The notes beneath the pieces are model-generated. The model saw only the letters and a program-made list of their open reading frames with translations. It was not told the origin of the DNA and ran no database searches. 64,000 bases of DNA from Alisma plantago-aquatica (lineage: Eukaryota; Streptophyta; Magnoliopsida; Alismatales; Alismataceae), in NCBI GenBank assembly GCA_963693085.1, contig OY856410.1:1393610863-1393674862 (forward strand), given 5' to 3'. The position numbers were made by a program, and so were the translations under genes. This document shows, one piece after another, positions 1-11,937 of this stretch. Each line of letters starts with the position of its first letter. Positions within the stretch are counted from its first letter, which is position 1.

Positions 1-2618
1 CACAACTCACCTACAGACCTTTAGTTCTAGTCACCAGTGACTATGATGGGAGAAGAGTCTCCTCATATTCTCTACATCTGATATGGATGAGTGGGAACTA
101 GTATGTCCTTAATCCTTCATTTTAGAACTCTAAGTAGCGTCCAAGGAGGGTCAAGGTCATTTTGTAGCTGGAGTGCAGTCATGGTGGTTCTTTTGCTGGT
201 GGAAGTGATTTCAAGTAGGAAACAAGGCTCCTTGTTTTTGATGGTCGATGATGCTAGAATAAGACTTAGTGGATCAAGCTATCATGCTTCAGGTTTCTTG
301 GCCATGGGATTCAAAAGGTTATGAGATTTTGAACCTTTAGATGTCGAGTTGCAAATCTGCAGTTGTTGGGGCATGGGAACCTAAGACTAGATGAAGGAGG
401 AGGCAGGTCTATAGATAATTGTGAGAAGGGGAAGGCTAGGCTATGGCCAGAGATGATGTCTTGTAGGAGATGGTTGGATAGCAGCTAAGTTGTAGTTCAT
501 CAGGATGTCTACACTTTGGGGTTGCTCTAGTGACCAAACTCCATTTGTAGAGGAGATTGTGACCATGTGCAGAGAAGGAATCATGACTAAGGTTTTAAGG
601 AGGTCTAGTTGGAGGTAGAGCTCGACAGCCATGGAAATGGAGGTGGTCTGGTGATGGTGGTTTGTTTTGATCATACATATCATCATTTTAGGTCAGAATG
701 GATTTAGTTTTTCACCTCTGAAGGACCATTTTTGGCAAGGGTATCCAGGATAGGGTTATATGGGATGAGGAGGAGAAAGAGATGATGTAGTTTTTGTAGA
801 GAGAATAAGGCGGTTGGGGGAATGTAAAGGGTGGTTGTAGAGGATTTGATGCTTGGTTTTTGCTATTATGTCATTACTCAATCAAGAAACTAGTCGGCAA
901 TAATGGTGGAGATTCTAGGCTAGTATCTCCGTTGTTATCAGTTTATCAAGTTTGGGGTCAGTAAGGTCTAGTCACCTAATTTTGGTTCTTGGGTTCGAGA
1001 GTGGAATTTCCCTTCTCACTTCCTATAGTTGTCTACTTAATGGCATTGAGGGAGAAGATGGATATTATTTTTTGATGTAATTTATTCTAATTTTGATTAA
1101 TTAAAACATTAATTCTAATATTCAATGTAATACTCCTCACTTTTTGGTTATTTCAAAACTATGTAACTCATAAAATATAAAGCCAACTGCATCGAGAATG
1201 GACCACTCATTCAAATTCTAGTGACCTACAATCTAAAAATACTAATACCTCTGACTTTACTTCGAACTTGAATCATATTTTTTTAGTTAAATCGGGATAT
1301 TTTCATTCATCTCATCTCCCCATGAGCTAAGACTAAGAATACATACAAAATATCACCAGGCCGAAACAAAGGGCTGACCTTGGGCTCACTCAAAAAACCA
1401 AAAAGATCCAAGCCATATACCTGTTGGTATAGTTGTACATGTAAGCATTGATCTAACTAAGAGAGTATGTTTCTATCACATCCAACCTCACTTAGGTCTT
1501 GTGTCATATTGTCTCAGGTTTCCTGAGGTAACCCCCTTCCATGAGAGCTTAGGAACAAGGATTGCGTCCTTGTGTGCTCTGCCAAAGTAGCAACCACCCC
1601 ATGCGCTTCTCTATAGATGAGCATGTAGGGTATAGACCCGTTAGCGAGAAATGCCAAGATGGTTTCCACATCCTTCCTTCTCTGCGACAGGGTAACCTAT
1701 TTCCTATAATGTGTTGTGCACTAGAGGCAAGTCAACCTTGACCTGGTTTAATGGGATACCAGTGATCATGCATAGGTTGCAAGCATACACCATGGTCATA
1801 ATACCTGCATCCATCCCAAATTCTTCCCCCAATGCTGAAGCAAAGGCAAAAACACTCTCTCCAATATCATTTCTAACTATCTTGTTGATGGTTGTCATCT
1901 TCCTCTATTTCTTCTCAAAGGGGAGGAAGCTCAGATTCAGCTTCTGCTCATGTTGTCTAGGTGGGCTCCAAAAGACCACCTCGGTACTCGCATGTTTCAC
2001 TCGATGAGGAGAGAAGCCATGATGAAACATATTTGAAGATTTTCCCTGGTCATTAGCTCTCATGAAGACCACCTCCTTACAAGGTGCAACAGCCATATGT
2101 CTAACATGTTTCCAGACCTTTGTCCCCTGGTCCCGTCTTCTTTCAAACCTTCATTTACACCTATGTGTCCATATGTTCCAACATACCAAGGGAGGTAGCA
2201 CTCCCGAGAGGAACCCACCAGAATCATAAATATTATTCTCATCATATACTATATAGTCAATGTGTTTTAGTATATTTATTATCTTAAATTGATTCCTTAT
2301 ATATTAGTTGTCAAAATAGAGGCAAACAATAAATGCTAGGGTCTGATGCATAGGTACAAATGATTTTGACTTCACTAGTTGATATTAGAAAAAAATCATG
2401 AGACTAAATTGAGGGACTAATATGTAAAGCATCTCTTAACATCTAAACAAAGGGAATTCAATTGAAGGCTACATATTTATTGAATATCGTGATAATTGAA
2501 ATGAAATACTGACTATGATTTGGAATGAAGGAAAAAAGGTGTAAATAATCTTAAGTTTTGAGTAAATTCGAATTATAGCTCAAAATAAATTCGGCACCTA
2601 AATTTCAATTTATTCACA
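1..2618 (-). mobile_element. 3' LTR (partial) of outer minus-strand Gypsy-type element LARD1
   Basis: Positions 1-1277 and 2229-2618 are a diverged direct copy of 56883-58562, with the 1278-2220 insertion absent from the second copy. On the minus strand the LTR begins at 2618 (TGTGAATAAA..., a decayed form of the TGTAACATACC start seen at 58562) and is preceded by a purine tract at 2619-2640. That makes this the 3' LTR of a minus-strand element whose 5' LTR begins at 4782. The far end lies left of the window. The small open frames here, for example 91-324, are not shared as open frames with the other copy and are treated as chance. Confidence 0.8.
1278..2220 (-). mobile_element. 943-base retroposed insertion with poly(A) end, identity unknown
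   Basis: The related LTR at 58160-58200 lacks this segment. It is flanked by an 8-base duplication, GAATCATA, at 1270-1277 and 2221-2228. Read on the minus strand it ends in seven A residues against the duplication and has no terminal inverted repeats, so it looks like a retroposed RNA: a 5'-truncated LINE or a processed gene copy. Minus-strand frames at 2060-2245, 1905-2096 and 1704-1898 give peptides of about 60 residues in different frames that look like pieces of one former coding region. I do not recognise the protein. The last 350 bases look like an untranslated 3' end. Confidence 0.6.
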
Positions 2619-2640
2619 TACTCCACCCCTTAAAAGGGTT
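2619..2640 (-). other. Polypurine tract of LARD1
   Basis: On the minus strand this reads as a purine-rich tract (CCCTTTTAAGGGGTGGAGTA) directly before the 3' LTR start, where plus-strand DNA priming is expected. A second, similar tract is present at about 2685-2702. Confidence 0.65.
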
Positions 2641-4769
2641 TCATCCTCCAAATAAACACATATATTGTCCAGTTAGGTACTTCTCTCCACCCCTCAAAAG
2701 GATTCAACTAGAAGTCTAAATAGGCATGCAAACTATAATGTAGTATCCTTCACTTTCTTGTAATGTTACCCTAAACCAAACTCTAGGTTTCTCTTCTAGA
2801 ATTTTCTTATATATCTTTAATTGTTACTTATCTCAATAAATCATTTAAGAAGTTCCATAAAAAATGTACATTTCGTACTATTAAGAAGATAATTTGTCAA
2901 TGGGAAAAAATTTCAATGTAAAACTGAAAAAATGGCCAAAATCAATTCCATCACCAATCAAAATCACCTCATGTCTACATTCTAGTCACTATTACTGAAT
3001 CAACCCAAATACTTGACACATTTTGGGAATTTATATTTCTATTAAACATAAAGAGCCACTTAACACTTAGTGATACTTGGTCCATATAAATCTATAGGTT
3101 CATGTAAACATTTCTAGGTTAAGAATCTAAATAATGAACATCAAAATTGTTTTACAACACATAATTATTGAATAAACTATATTTATCATAGCTAAACTTA
3201 AATTTTTACAAAATTTTACCCAATATTGTTGTCATTAATCTTTATGTGACATTTTATTGGCTCAAAATTAAGATATACTTCAATTTTATTTCTCTATTTT
3301 CACTAGGTAGGGTTTTACATCAATATAATGCTTAGTCCAATCTAAATTATCCAAAGTTTTATATATCTTTGAAATTTTGGAGTTCCAAAAATCTATAGGT
3401 CCTAATATTATCACATGTTACTATTTAATTCTTTTAGTATGGATTGAGATGTGATTTTAAATCTAATTATATTCTTATTTGCATCTATATAGATATAATG
3501 TCAAATTCATAACTTTTCCTTTTTTAGTTTCACAAATATCAAAATTACATATATAGAAGGAGAACCTAGTATTTAACTCTCAACTAATCATATTTTTAGG
3601 AGCATCCATATCATAGTTGTCTTTAGGGTTTTTTTTTTCAAAGTTGATATGGTGCAATTTCATTTACTTTTACTTTTACTTTTAAATTTCTTTTTGGTGG
3701 TCCTAAATTTCCATCCATATGTATATAATGCGGGACTCCTTCCAATTGGCATGATTTTTCAGCTACAAAGTTTCTCAAGAGTTATAATTACACGCATATA
3801 AGGGAAAATACTCATTGTAACTTAGATTTCCAAATTTCCAATTGATTATCTTAATGGGTTATTTTGTTGTGAGGGATGATTCCCTTACTTGATATGTAGT
3901 CTATGAGATGTATTTCATTTTTTTTAATCTGCATAACTTTTTTTCATAGTTTAATTTCCCTCAATATATATTAACATATTCTTATATCCTTTATTAATTA
4001 TGATTGTATATAGCCTTTTTTATTTGAATTGAGTTGAATATTTTATTCAAATATTAGAGTTTTCCCCCATGTAGTCAAAATTTCCTGGCTAGCTTAGTAT
4101 GTAAAGTGAGAAAAACCCACCACCACCTAAGTGGATTGGGAGTAATTATGCTTGAATCTTTACTAAACATCCTTCCTTAGACACCTCATATCATTCCACA
4201 TACACGGTAATGAATTATTCTCACTTAACTAATAATTTTGAAGTAAATTATTTATGTTACATCACTCTCAAATATATTGTAGGATTACAAATAGAAGCTA
4301 TGGAATGTGATTATACATAAATGGAATTTAACATTTTAAGGTATATTCATTTATTCTATATTTTTTTGTTTGCAATTACTTGTAGTTATACCAAATTGCT
4401 GAGAAACTCTTGGACAGTTTAACCTTTTGTATACTTGTAGCGGTGATTTTGATGTTCCAAGGGCCTCATTTTAATTCTAGTTACATGTGTCTTAAATATT
4501 TCTTCCTCAATAATATCTCTCTGTAAATCTGTGCCTATGGGAGTCCAAAAGTTAGTAGATGAGCTAGGTACATTTTGTGACTTCCTATGTTAAGGTACAT
4601 ACCTCACATCCTAGGGTCTTAGTGTTTCTTTTTTGTAGTTTAGGTATAATAATTGAGCCAATGATACTAGGGTTTGTTGTCTCTATATTTGTAACTGCCA
4701 ACTACTCCATTTGTATTCTTATCTAACCCTAATTTTCAATATGAAATGCATGAGTACTGACTATTTATA

Positions 4770-4781
4770 GCTCTGGTACCA
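4770..4781 (-). promoter_or_regulatory. Primer binding site of LARD1 (initiator Met tRNA type)
   Basis: On the minus strand the 12 bases read TGGTACCAGAGC, one base different from the usual plant site TGGTATCAGAGC. They directly abut the minus-strand LTR end ...TTTACAACA at 4782. The site fixes both the orientation of the element and the inner edge of the 5' LTR. Confidence 0.8.
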
Positions 4782-6360
4782 TGTTGTAAAGACCCAATCT
4801 TTACAATCAAATTTTTATAAAAGAATTATCAGACAACATAAATAGGTCTTTTCATTCATATATTTTCTCAGAGTACATGGTGATCTTAGAAAAGATGCCT
4901 ATACATTCAATACTTGTGAATAAAACTTTGGCTACTCAAATCTTCATCTTCTGACAGAGGGCATCATGTGCAATCTCTTCTAGGTATTTCTTTTAACACA
5001 TATCCATGAATTCCCTAAGGGAACGAAACCACGCATGGATTCCAAGAAGGGAAATATGGATCAGTCAAATGACTGATACAAAATAAATATTTGGAAAGTG
5101 AAAGTATGAATCTAGCTACAAAGGATTTTTATAACAAAATGCAAAGATTTAAATAATGTAGGAAAGTATCAAATTGGAAATAGCTTTTCAAAATTCAATA
5201 GGATTCAATATCAAATTTTGAGACTAGTAATTCAAAAGTTCAAATAGATAGCACATGTCAATGTCAATGTTGTTAGTGAAGCCATAAGTTCTCTCCATGG
5301 ATAATGAGAACGCACCAACTGCATTTCTCAATATACTAAGGGCCCACATGTCCTTCTTTCTTTATAGAGTCTTAGAAGTGTTATTCCACTAAACTAATGG
5401 GCACCAACCTATCTTTTTTATGTTTAAATAGTTTACTATTATTTCCAAGAATTATTTTGGTGACCTTTCAAAGAGGAAAGATAAAGTTTAAAAATAATTT
5501 TAGGCCAACCAACCTATCTACTATTCATGCTTTCAAGAGTGAATAAGCTTTCAAAATATAATATTTTTTTACCTTGAGTAAAATAGTATACAATCCAGAC
5601 ATCCATGTATAGAGTTCCAAAGCTTTCATGATCTAGATTCAAACATTTCCAAAAGTTGATGAATAGAGATATCTATAATTTTGAAAAATATGGCTATTGT
5701 TTTCTTGTATCAAATGTTGTTCAATTTGAGAATTTTCAATCTAGGCTTAATGTACCATGTTTTCCCATTTTCTTCCTTTCTAGGGTTTCTAGTTTGTTTA
5801 TGTATATAATTGACCTTACATATAAGTTTGTATAAGGATGATACTAAACATTTAAATAATGCTTGTATTATCAAATGTTTATAATACTATATCATTTTAA
5901 CAAGGATTGTATTTCCATCTAGAGGTTTTATAGTTTCAATACTTTCTCTCAAACCATATTTATCAACATAGACCCATGTACATTAAATTTACATGTATGT
6001 GTAGGGATTTATATTTTCCCCTACTTCCAATTTAGTACTAGACTCAAATATATTCATGCTACTTACTTAGATAGGTATTAATATGATCATAATATCCAAT
6101 TGCATTCCTAAATTTCATTTAAAAAGATAGATGAATCTAGAGTTTAATTTCTTCATATGGATTAAGTAATGTACATGAGTATCTTATTAAAAATTATTGA
6201 ACTAGTTTCACTCCAGAATTTCTTTAGTTATTGATGTTACTTTGCAGTTCAACACTATTAGAAAACTAACCAGTTAATATTTTTTGTTATTGTATCCATG
6301 TTTTAGAAATAAAAAATCCTAATGACGGATTCTTTCAATACATATATATAACCCTAATCA
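4782..6360 (-). mobile_element. 5' LTR of LARD1, first segment (primer-site side)
   Basis: This LTR segment runs from the primer site to the LINE insertion near 6355-6361 and continues at about 56721-58562. Its counterpart in the 3' LTR would lie left of the window, so it cannot be aligned here. It is assigned by position: it starts exactly at the primer site with an LTR-type end (TGTTGTAAAG... on the + strand), and the 5' LTR outer end appears at 58562. AT-rich, with no open frames. Confidence 0.65.
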
Positions 6361-6523
6361 GTTTGAGACAAGAGAATGGAGGGGGCTAGAGGGGGGACAT
6401 GGAGGGTGTGGTGGTGGTGGCGGCCGCAGGCATCAAGGTCGTGGGTTAGGGGGGGGTAAAGGTGGAGATAGAGCATGGAGTGGTGGGAAGGACTACATCC
6501 CCTATACTGAGGGAATATCATGG

Positions 6524-8360
6524 ATGGATCCTAGTACAAATGATGACCCAGGAGGAGGAAAGGGGAAGGGCGTTAGGGTTTATGTACTCAGCGTCAACAT
6601 TGAGTTCCAATACTCAGGGATGAAGGGCAACAGTGCAGACGGTATGGAAACCTATGCCACAAAGGCAGATATAACTAATAGTGTTGATGTTCATCACTTT
6701 CCTCCGCTAGGCGGTGTCAAGAAGACAAACCCTAAAACTGGTGTGGGGGACCAAGATCCCAGAATAGGGGTGAATTGTGATGAAATTGTTAGATATAGGC
6801 AAAGTAGCAGAGGTAAAACTCAAGGAGATGGAGAGGAGAACTTCTTCCTAAAATCATTATATGAGAGTGACCTTGCACTATCAGACATAAAACTGAACTT
6901 CATTGATGGAGAGCCTACTCTAGAGATAGATCCAGATGTAAAAGAGAACCTGGCCTGGCCTTGGCATTACACGATTGGGGTTCGGTTGATTATTACAGAT
7001 GTTGGGTACATGACGATGTGGGATAGAGTACAGGTGTTGTGGAATCTGATGGGTAGATTCAATTTGTTCGAAGTGGACCAGGGATACTGCGTAATCCTAT
7101 TTTCATTGAAGAGAGATATGGACATGGCACTGATAGGTGGGCCATGGAAAATCTTTGGCTGCTTCCTAGCAGTTTGGAGGTGGTTCCCCTCCTTTAGACC
7201 ATCAGGAGATCTTCCCAAATACCTTGTCACATGGGTGAGGATTCTCGATCTCCCATTGCACCTATACGTACCTACAATGTTTTACTACATGGGGTTAGCC
7301 CTGTGAAGCATAATGAAGATCATACCCAGACAATGGTGAGAGCAAGGAGTAAATTCACCCAGTTTGCAGTAGAAGTCAATACCATGAAGTTGTTAATACA
7401 CACCATCATGATTAATAAAAGCATCTATTAGGTGGAATACTAGGCATTTCTAGAAACTTGCAACTCTTATGGCAAACTCAGACACAGTGCTAAGCATTGT
7501 GTTAGGGTGGATAGGAAGTATACTAACAATGCTACCATAGAGGGGACTACATCAACTACAACTCGGGAGGAAGGAGAAGGAAGGAATAAATTGTAGGCAT
7601 AGAAGAAGAAAGTTACAACACACCAAACCCGTAATACACAACATAAGAAGACCAATGAGGGGACTCATGAAGATACAAACATTGTAGACAAATTTTGAGG
7701 TCTAGCAAACTAGGAGGCCAATGAGGATGCCACAACAGAAGTTGTATAAGAAGGCACAAAAAATCATGACTCAAAACATGAATACTAAGGAAATAGTAGA
7801 CAAGACTGAAAAGGTGTGGAAGAAAAAGAAAATTGACATTGTTGATGATAAGAGAAAGGTGTTAGAGGAAATTCATGGGGAGAACATTCAACAAAAGTAA
7901 AACTTTGGTGGACATACGGTTGTAAATCTGGGGATAGATGAGGTTATTGTAGAGGTTATCAATGTGGAGGACAAGGCAGACGAAGAATTATCAGTAGTAG
8001 AAGCAGTGAAGACGAGCACTATGCCAGAAAAGGAGGGATCATCCACCATTATTGATGCAACTATAACATTAGCTAACACATCAACAGTAAAGATAACATA
8101 TGTACCACCTGAAATAGATGAGGTGATGGAAGAGGATAATGGCACTCATCTCAACTCCAACATCAACAATAATGATGGCCGCTCCCAACAGGAAGGAAGA
8201 TAAAGGGTAATGCACCTAAATTCAAGAATGCTAGGCCTAAACCACCATATAAGAAGCATAAGAAATGCCTGAGGCTACACCTAGACCATGATAGTAGGGC
8301 AGAAGAGGATGATAAAGTGGAAGATGGAAAGGAGAATCAAGAACCGCTTGAGAACTTGTA
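6524..8360 (+). pseudogene. LINE ORF1, DUF4283 and zinc-knuckle nucleic-acid-binding protein, frameshifted
   Basis: The open part, 6524-7306 (260 codons), carries the DUF4283 domain at about residues 140-255, with the conserved GGPW near residue 205 and the later run of W, LP and L residues. In L1 ORF1 proteins this domain coats the element RNA. The reading then moves to the frame of 7231-7431 and reaches a CCHC-type zinc knuckle at 7459-7500, where the second cysteine is Tyr (TGT to TAT). A stop precedes the knuckle. From about 7510 to 8360 the sequence is acidic, lysine-rich and low in complexity, and only fragments such as 7964-8203 stay open. The exact ORF1 end is uncertain. Confidence 0.82.
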
Positions 8361-8408
8361 GTTAGTGGTAAGGGTTTTTATCCTAATCTTATCTTTATTG
8401 TTGTTAAA

Positions 8409-9676
8409 TGATGGACATAATTTGTTAGAATACAAGAGGAATTTTCAATAGGGACACTTGTCGAGTCCTAAAGGAGATGATTATTCTGAAAAACCAAAAA
8501 TAGTTGCCTTGTTGGAACTTTGTATCAGTGGAGAGGATGCATGCATAACCATTAAAAAGCTTAGTTTTTCATGATCCCACTATGTTGAAGCTAGAGGTTT
8601 TGCAGGCAAGATTGGAATCTGCTTGCAAGAGGAGGATTACAAAATTCACTGACAATGCATCACATGCCTGGTAAATGATATTACATATATAACATTTATA
8701 TATGCTAATCCCCATATCAAGGTCAGGAAACTTCTGTGGAAGCACTTAGTTGATATGAGAAAAAGGTTTGATAATACATGGATAGTCGTAGGTGACTTCA
8801 ATGCTATTGCCCACCTAAGTGAGAAGAAGGGAGGCAAAAGGTACGATTTCAAAGAGGTTGAATTGTTCAACAACACTCTGTTGGAAGCAAAAAAAATTGA
8901 TCTTGTCTTCTCGGGAATGTGATTTACCAACAAGCATGGCACTCTTAAATCTAGATTGGATCGTGTAGTTTCAAACATAGAGTTCATTCTGAAATACCCA
9001 CACCTCATCGTGGAACACCTACCAAAAGTCAGGTCCAATCATTTTCCCATTTTGATCAGATCTACCATGAAGGTATCACCTCCACAACGCTTCATTATTA
9101 AATCGTCATGGGCCAAGACCCATGAATTCCAACAAATGTTGAAGAACATATGGAAAACATACATGGACTTTAACAAAGCTCTGGATGGTGTGAAAAATAA
9201 TATCACCAATTGGAAGACTGAATATCTATCTAAATAGGGAAAGGAGAAAGCTATACTTCTTCTTAATATCAATATCCTTCAAACTAGTCTAACTAATCAG
9301 TATGTTGAAGTCTTGGACCGAATGAGCATCAAAATGAAAAACCAATATGCTGAAATCCTCTACACTAAAGAGGAGGATTGGAAGCAGAAGTGACATCTAT
9401 AATGGAAAATTTATGGGGATCTCAACATGAGATTCTATAATGCTTATGTAAAACAACAGCATCGTTCGAACTCAGTGACCATGCTAAGGAATAGTCAGAG
9501 TGAATGGACTATTGGAGAGGATGAGGTACATCTCTTACTTATCAATTATTTTAAAAATCTATTCATTGAATCTTACCAGGTAGATGAGCATAAGATAAAG
9601 AACTTCAGAGGTCAATACATAAACTTAATGATTAGAAAAGTCAGATTCTAGAGAGCACACCTACTCTTGATGAGGT
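8409..9676 (+). pseudogene. LINE ORF2 part 1: AP endonuclease domain, with stops
   Basis: This is the N-terminal part of ORF2, the nuclease that nicks target DNA to prime reverse transcription. The start resembles the usual LINE beginning (WNxRG-like, near 8430). The endonuclease motifs visible are GDFNAI at 8791-8808, RLDRV at about 8953-8967 and SNHFP at about 9034-9048, the last carrying the catalytic-type His. Several in-frame stops occur (for example near 8445, 8920 and 9236). The open stretches 8956-9237 and 9427-9651 belong to the linker before the reverse transcriptase. The reading is cut at 9676 by the Copia element and resumes at 18845. Confidence 0.85.
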
Positions 9677-10865
9677 TGTTGGTATGTATGCCCTGAGAGC
9701 CAATCATGGGATGATTGGTGGGATACATTAAGATTGATTTGATAAACATCAAAGGCGAGCTTCCAATTCATTCTGGTTCAGTCATATGAGATAGTGATAG
9801 AACAGATTGAATGTCTAAAGAATGACAGAACTCAATGACGTATGCTTTCAGGTTAAGGACCTGAACGATGAGATCATACGGATGCTAAGAGTTTGTACAT
9901 TCTTGTTATGTCCCTAGTCGGATGTCATTGTGGAAGGTAGATAGACAACAATGACACACAAGACTAGATTGTGGTGTTGGTTGATGACAGAATCTCATTA
10001 GTCATGATATAGAGATATCAAACCAAACACATAGGTACTTGTTAGAGAACAAGTGTATCGGACAGACCCACCGTGAGTTTGACACATGGAACCATGAGAT
10101 GGTAGTCACAGTTAGTACTCACAGTGATGGTGGTGAGTGTGATTCTTAGACCTGAAATCACTGCACTCAACACATGTCGTTGGGCACACTTTGACATCAT
10201 CAAACGCAGTCCTGAAACATGGGTTGTTATAAAGGTGATGATTGGGTGGCTTTGATACATGGGGCTTTTGAGGGGTGAGTGATAGATATGGGATTTGTCC
10301 CTCCTGAGGGAGTTTGATATCCATGGCCACTTGATGAGTAGGATTAAGAAAGGCGTGCATGCATGTGTGAATCAGTATATGATACTGATGTCATACATAT
10401 CTCTTCCAGTCTACTCTGAGATCAAGGAAGTGAATGAACGTTGACAGGATGACTGTTCCATGCCTCGAGTTCATTCGGGATATCAGTGACAAAGGAATTA
10501 TACATTCGCTGTAACACCATTCACAGATTGTAGGATGAAAGTTGTTCTCCAACTTTCTACTTTCACTTGGGTAGCACTGATGTGTGACTAGGCACCGCTC
10601 TTTGCTTGTGAAGTCATAAGTGTTATGGACTTTCACTACCAACGTGAAATGGACCTGCAGGGTCACACACATAGGATTTAACCTGTAAGAGGAGTTTTGT
10701 CCACAAAGCAATGTTTAGATTGATTACTAAAGGAGTTTAGTAGTTCAATTAAACACTCAATCAGTCGATAGCTCAATATCGTATGGTTCAAGGTGTTGGA
10801 CGCATTGATTGGAGTATCGGATTGATTGAAATCGCAATTGACTGATTTTTGCCCAACCTGTGCTC

Positions 10866-11276
10866 CCAACCGATCGGCTCATGTGATGAACCGGTCGGTT
10901 GAGGTTGCTGAACCGGTCGACTGGAGTGTCCAGGCCGATCGGCTCATGCCCAGGTTGAAACGACTGGTTCAAGGGTTGAACCGATCGGCTCAACTGGTGC
11001 AACCGACCAGTTGGGAAAGTCATGTCGGCAAGAATTTTCCTTTCATTTCAAATTGCCCAATTCGATTGGGAATAATATTGATATTCGATACCAATTGGGA
11101 AAGAAACAAGGAAAGTCTTTTTGAGCCGGATTAGGACCATGAACCGATCGATTCAGGGCACCAACCGATCGGTTGGAATGCCCCAAATGATCGGCTCAGG
11201 TCCAACCGATCGGCTCAATGGCCGAACCGATCGGTTCAGTTGTGAATCGATCATTTCAGGTTGTGAACCGGTTGCC
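10866..11276. repeat. Array of palindromic ACCGATCGGT motifs in the 5' LTR
   Basis: About 13 exact or near copies of the self-complementary core ACCGATCGGT (variants ACCGGTCGGT and CCGATCGGCT) occur every 19-22 bases, with a break at about 11015-11135. Linkers are variations on TTCA(A/G)GG and TTGGAGTG. The same array is at 17788-18199, and a third block lies in the leader at 12380-12580. The array sits just upstream of the TATA element, where an enhancer would be expected. Confidence 0.88.
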
Positions 11277-11359
11277 TTTTGTGGGAAATTCTCAAACCCT
11301 TCTACTCCTGCTTTAGTCCCGCATTGCCCGGGATGGAGAACCCTGTCCCATGACTCTCC

Positions 11360-11370
11360 TATATATATAG
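11360..11370 (+). promoter_or_regulatory. TATA box of the Copia 5' LTR
   Basis: The motif TATATATATAG follows the end of the palindrome array by about 85 bases. The identical element occurs in the 3' LTR at about 18282-18292. It is the only strong TATA motif in this part of the LTR. Confidence 0.6.
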
Positions 11371-11923
11371 GGGTATTGGGGGCTTCTCAAAGTACAGCTC
11401 AGTGCAACCAGTTGCTCTGCAAGTTGTCGTTCTCTCTGGTTTTGGTAACCGTGAGAGAGCTCGAGCAAGTGCTTCCCGCAAAAGGGAGGTGCAGCAAGGG
11501 AAGGACAACTGCAGTTGCAACAGGAGGCAGGAGAGCGTGTTGGTGACTAGTACGTAAACAGGAGGGTGCGACTCCTTCCACTTCCTTGTGGGACAAAGAG
11601 AGTGGAGTTCCAGGTGGTCCGTGTGGACTACTACAGAGGCGGGAGGACACTGCCGCTTAGGAGGACAACTGTCATCCGACAGTCCAGTTCGAGTAGGAGT
11701 CGTCAGTCCCGGTGCGACCAGGAGCTGCACAGACACCGTCGAAGTCCGGAGTTGAAGACCGCGCATTGCGCGAGGTATTGTCACCGAGCAAGCCTCGGGA
11801 CAAGGTATGATTCCACAAACCATCATTTCCTATTATATAGACGTTGACGCGTTTCCCCGGTATGGGTTGGGGAGAAAATTTTTTATTTCCGTTGCCTTCT
11901 CTGTCTCCCCTAAAACCCAACAG

Positions 11924-11937
11924 TGGTATCAGAGCCA
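11924..11937 (+). promoter_or_regulatory. Primer binding site of the Copia element (initiator Met tRNA)
   Basis: The sequence TGGTATCAGAGCCA starts two bases after the LTR end at 11922 and is a perfect match to the usual plant tRNA-iMet primer site. It shows the element reads on the + strand. Confidence 0.92.

Larger units (their letters stand above)
2619..4781 (-). mobile_element. Internal region of LARD1, non-coding
   Basis: This is about 2.2 kb of AT-rich sequence between the polypurine tract and the primer site. No open frame above 60 codons and no recognisable gag or pol motif was found on either strand. It contains short low-complexity stretches such as repeated TTTTAC at 3661-3685. 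An element with intact priming sites and no coding capacity fits a large retrotransposon derivative (LARD) that would have moved using proteins of a partner element. Confidence 0.65.
9677..11922 (+). repeat. 5' LTR of the Copia element
   Basis: The LTR is 2246 bases, TG...CA, the same length as the 3' copy. It contains the palindrome array at 10866-11276 and a TATA-type promoter element at 11360-11370, so the transcript start is expected near 11390-11400. Small open frames on both strands across 10040-11940 recur in the 3' LTR but follow the repeat array (they read as repeated NRS and RSV peptides) and are not taken as genes. Confidence 0.93.

Noticed and set aside
91..686. Short open frames in the LARD1 LTR
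   Set aside because: Not preserved in the homologous copy at 56970-57590, where frames differ and stops intervene.
1278..2220. hAT transposon, suggested by the 8-base duplication
   Set aside because: No terminal inverted repeats are visible and one end is a run of A residues on the minus strand, which fits retroposition better.
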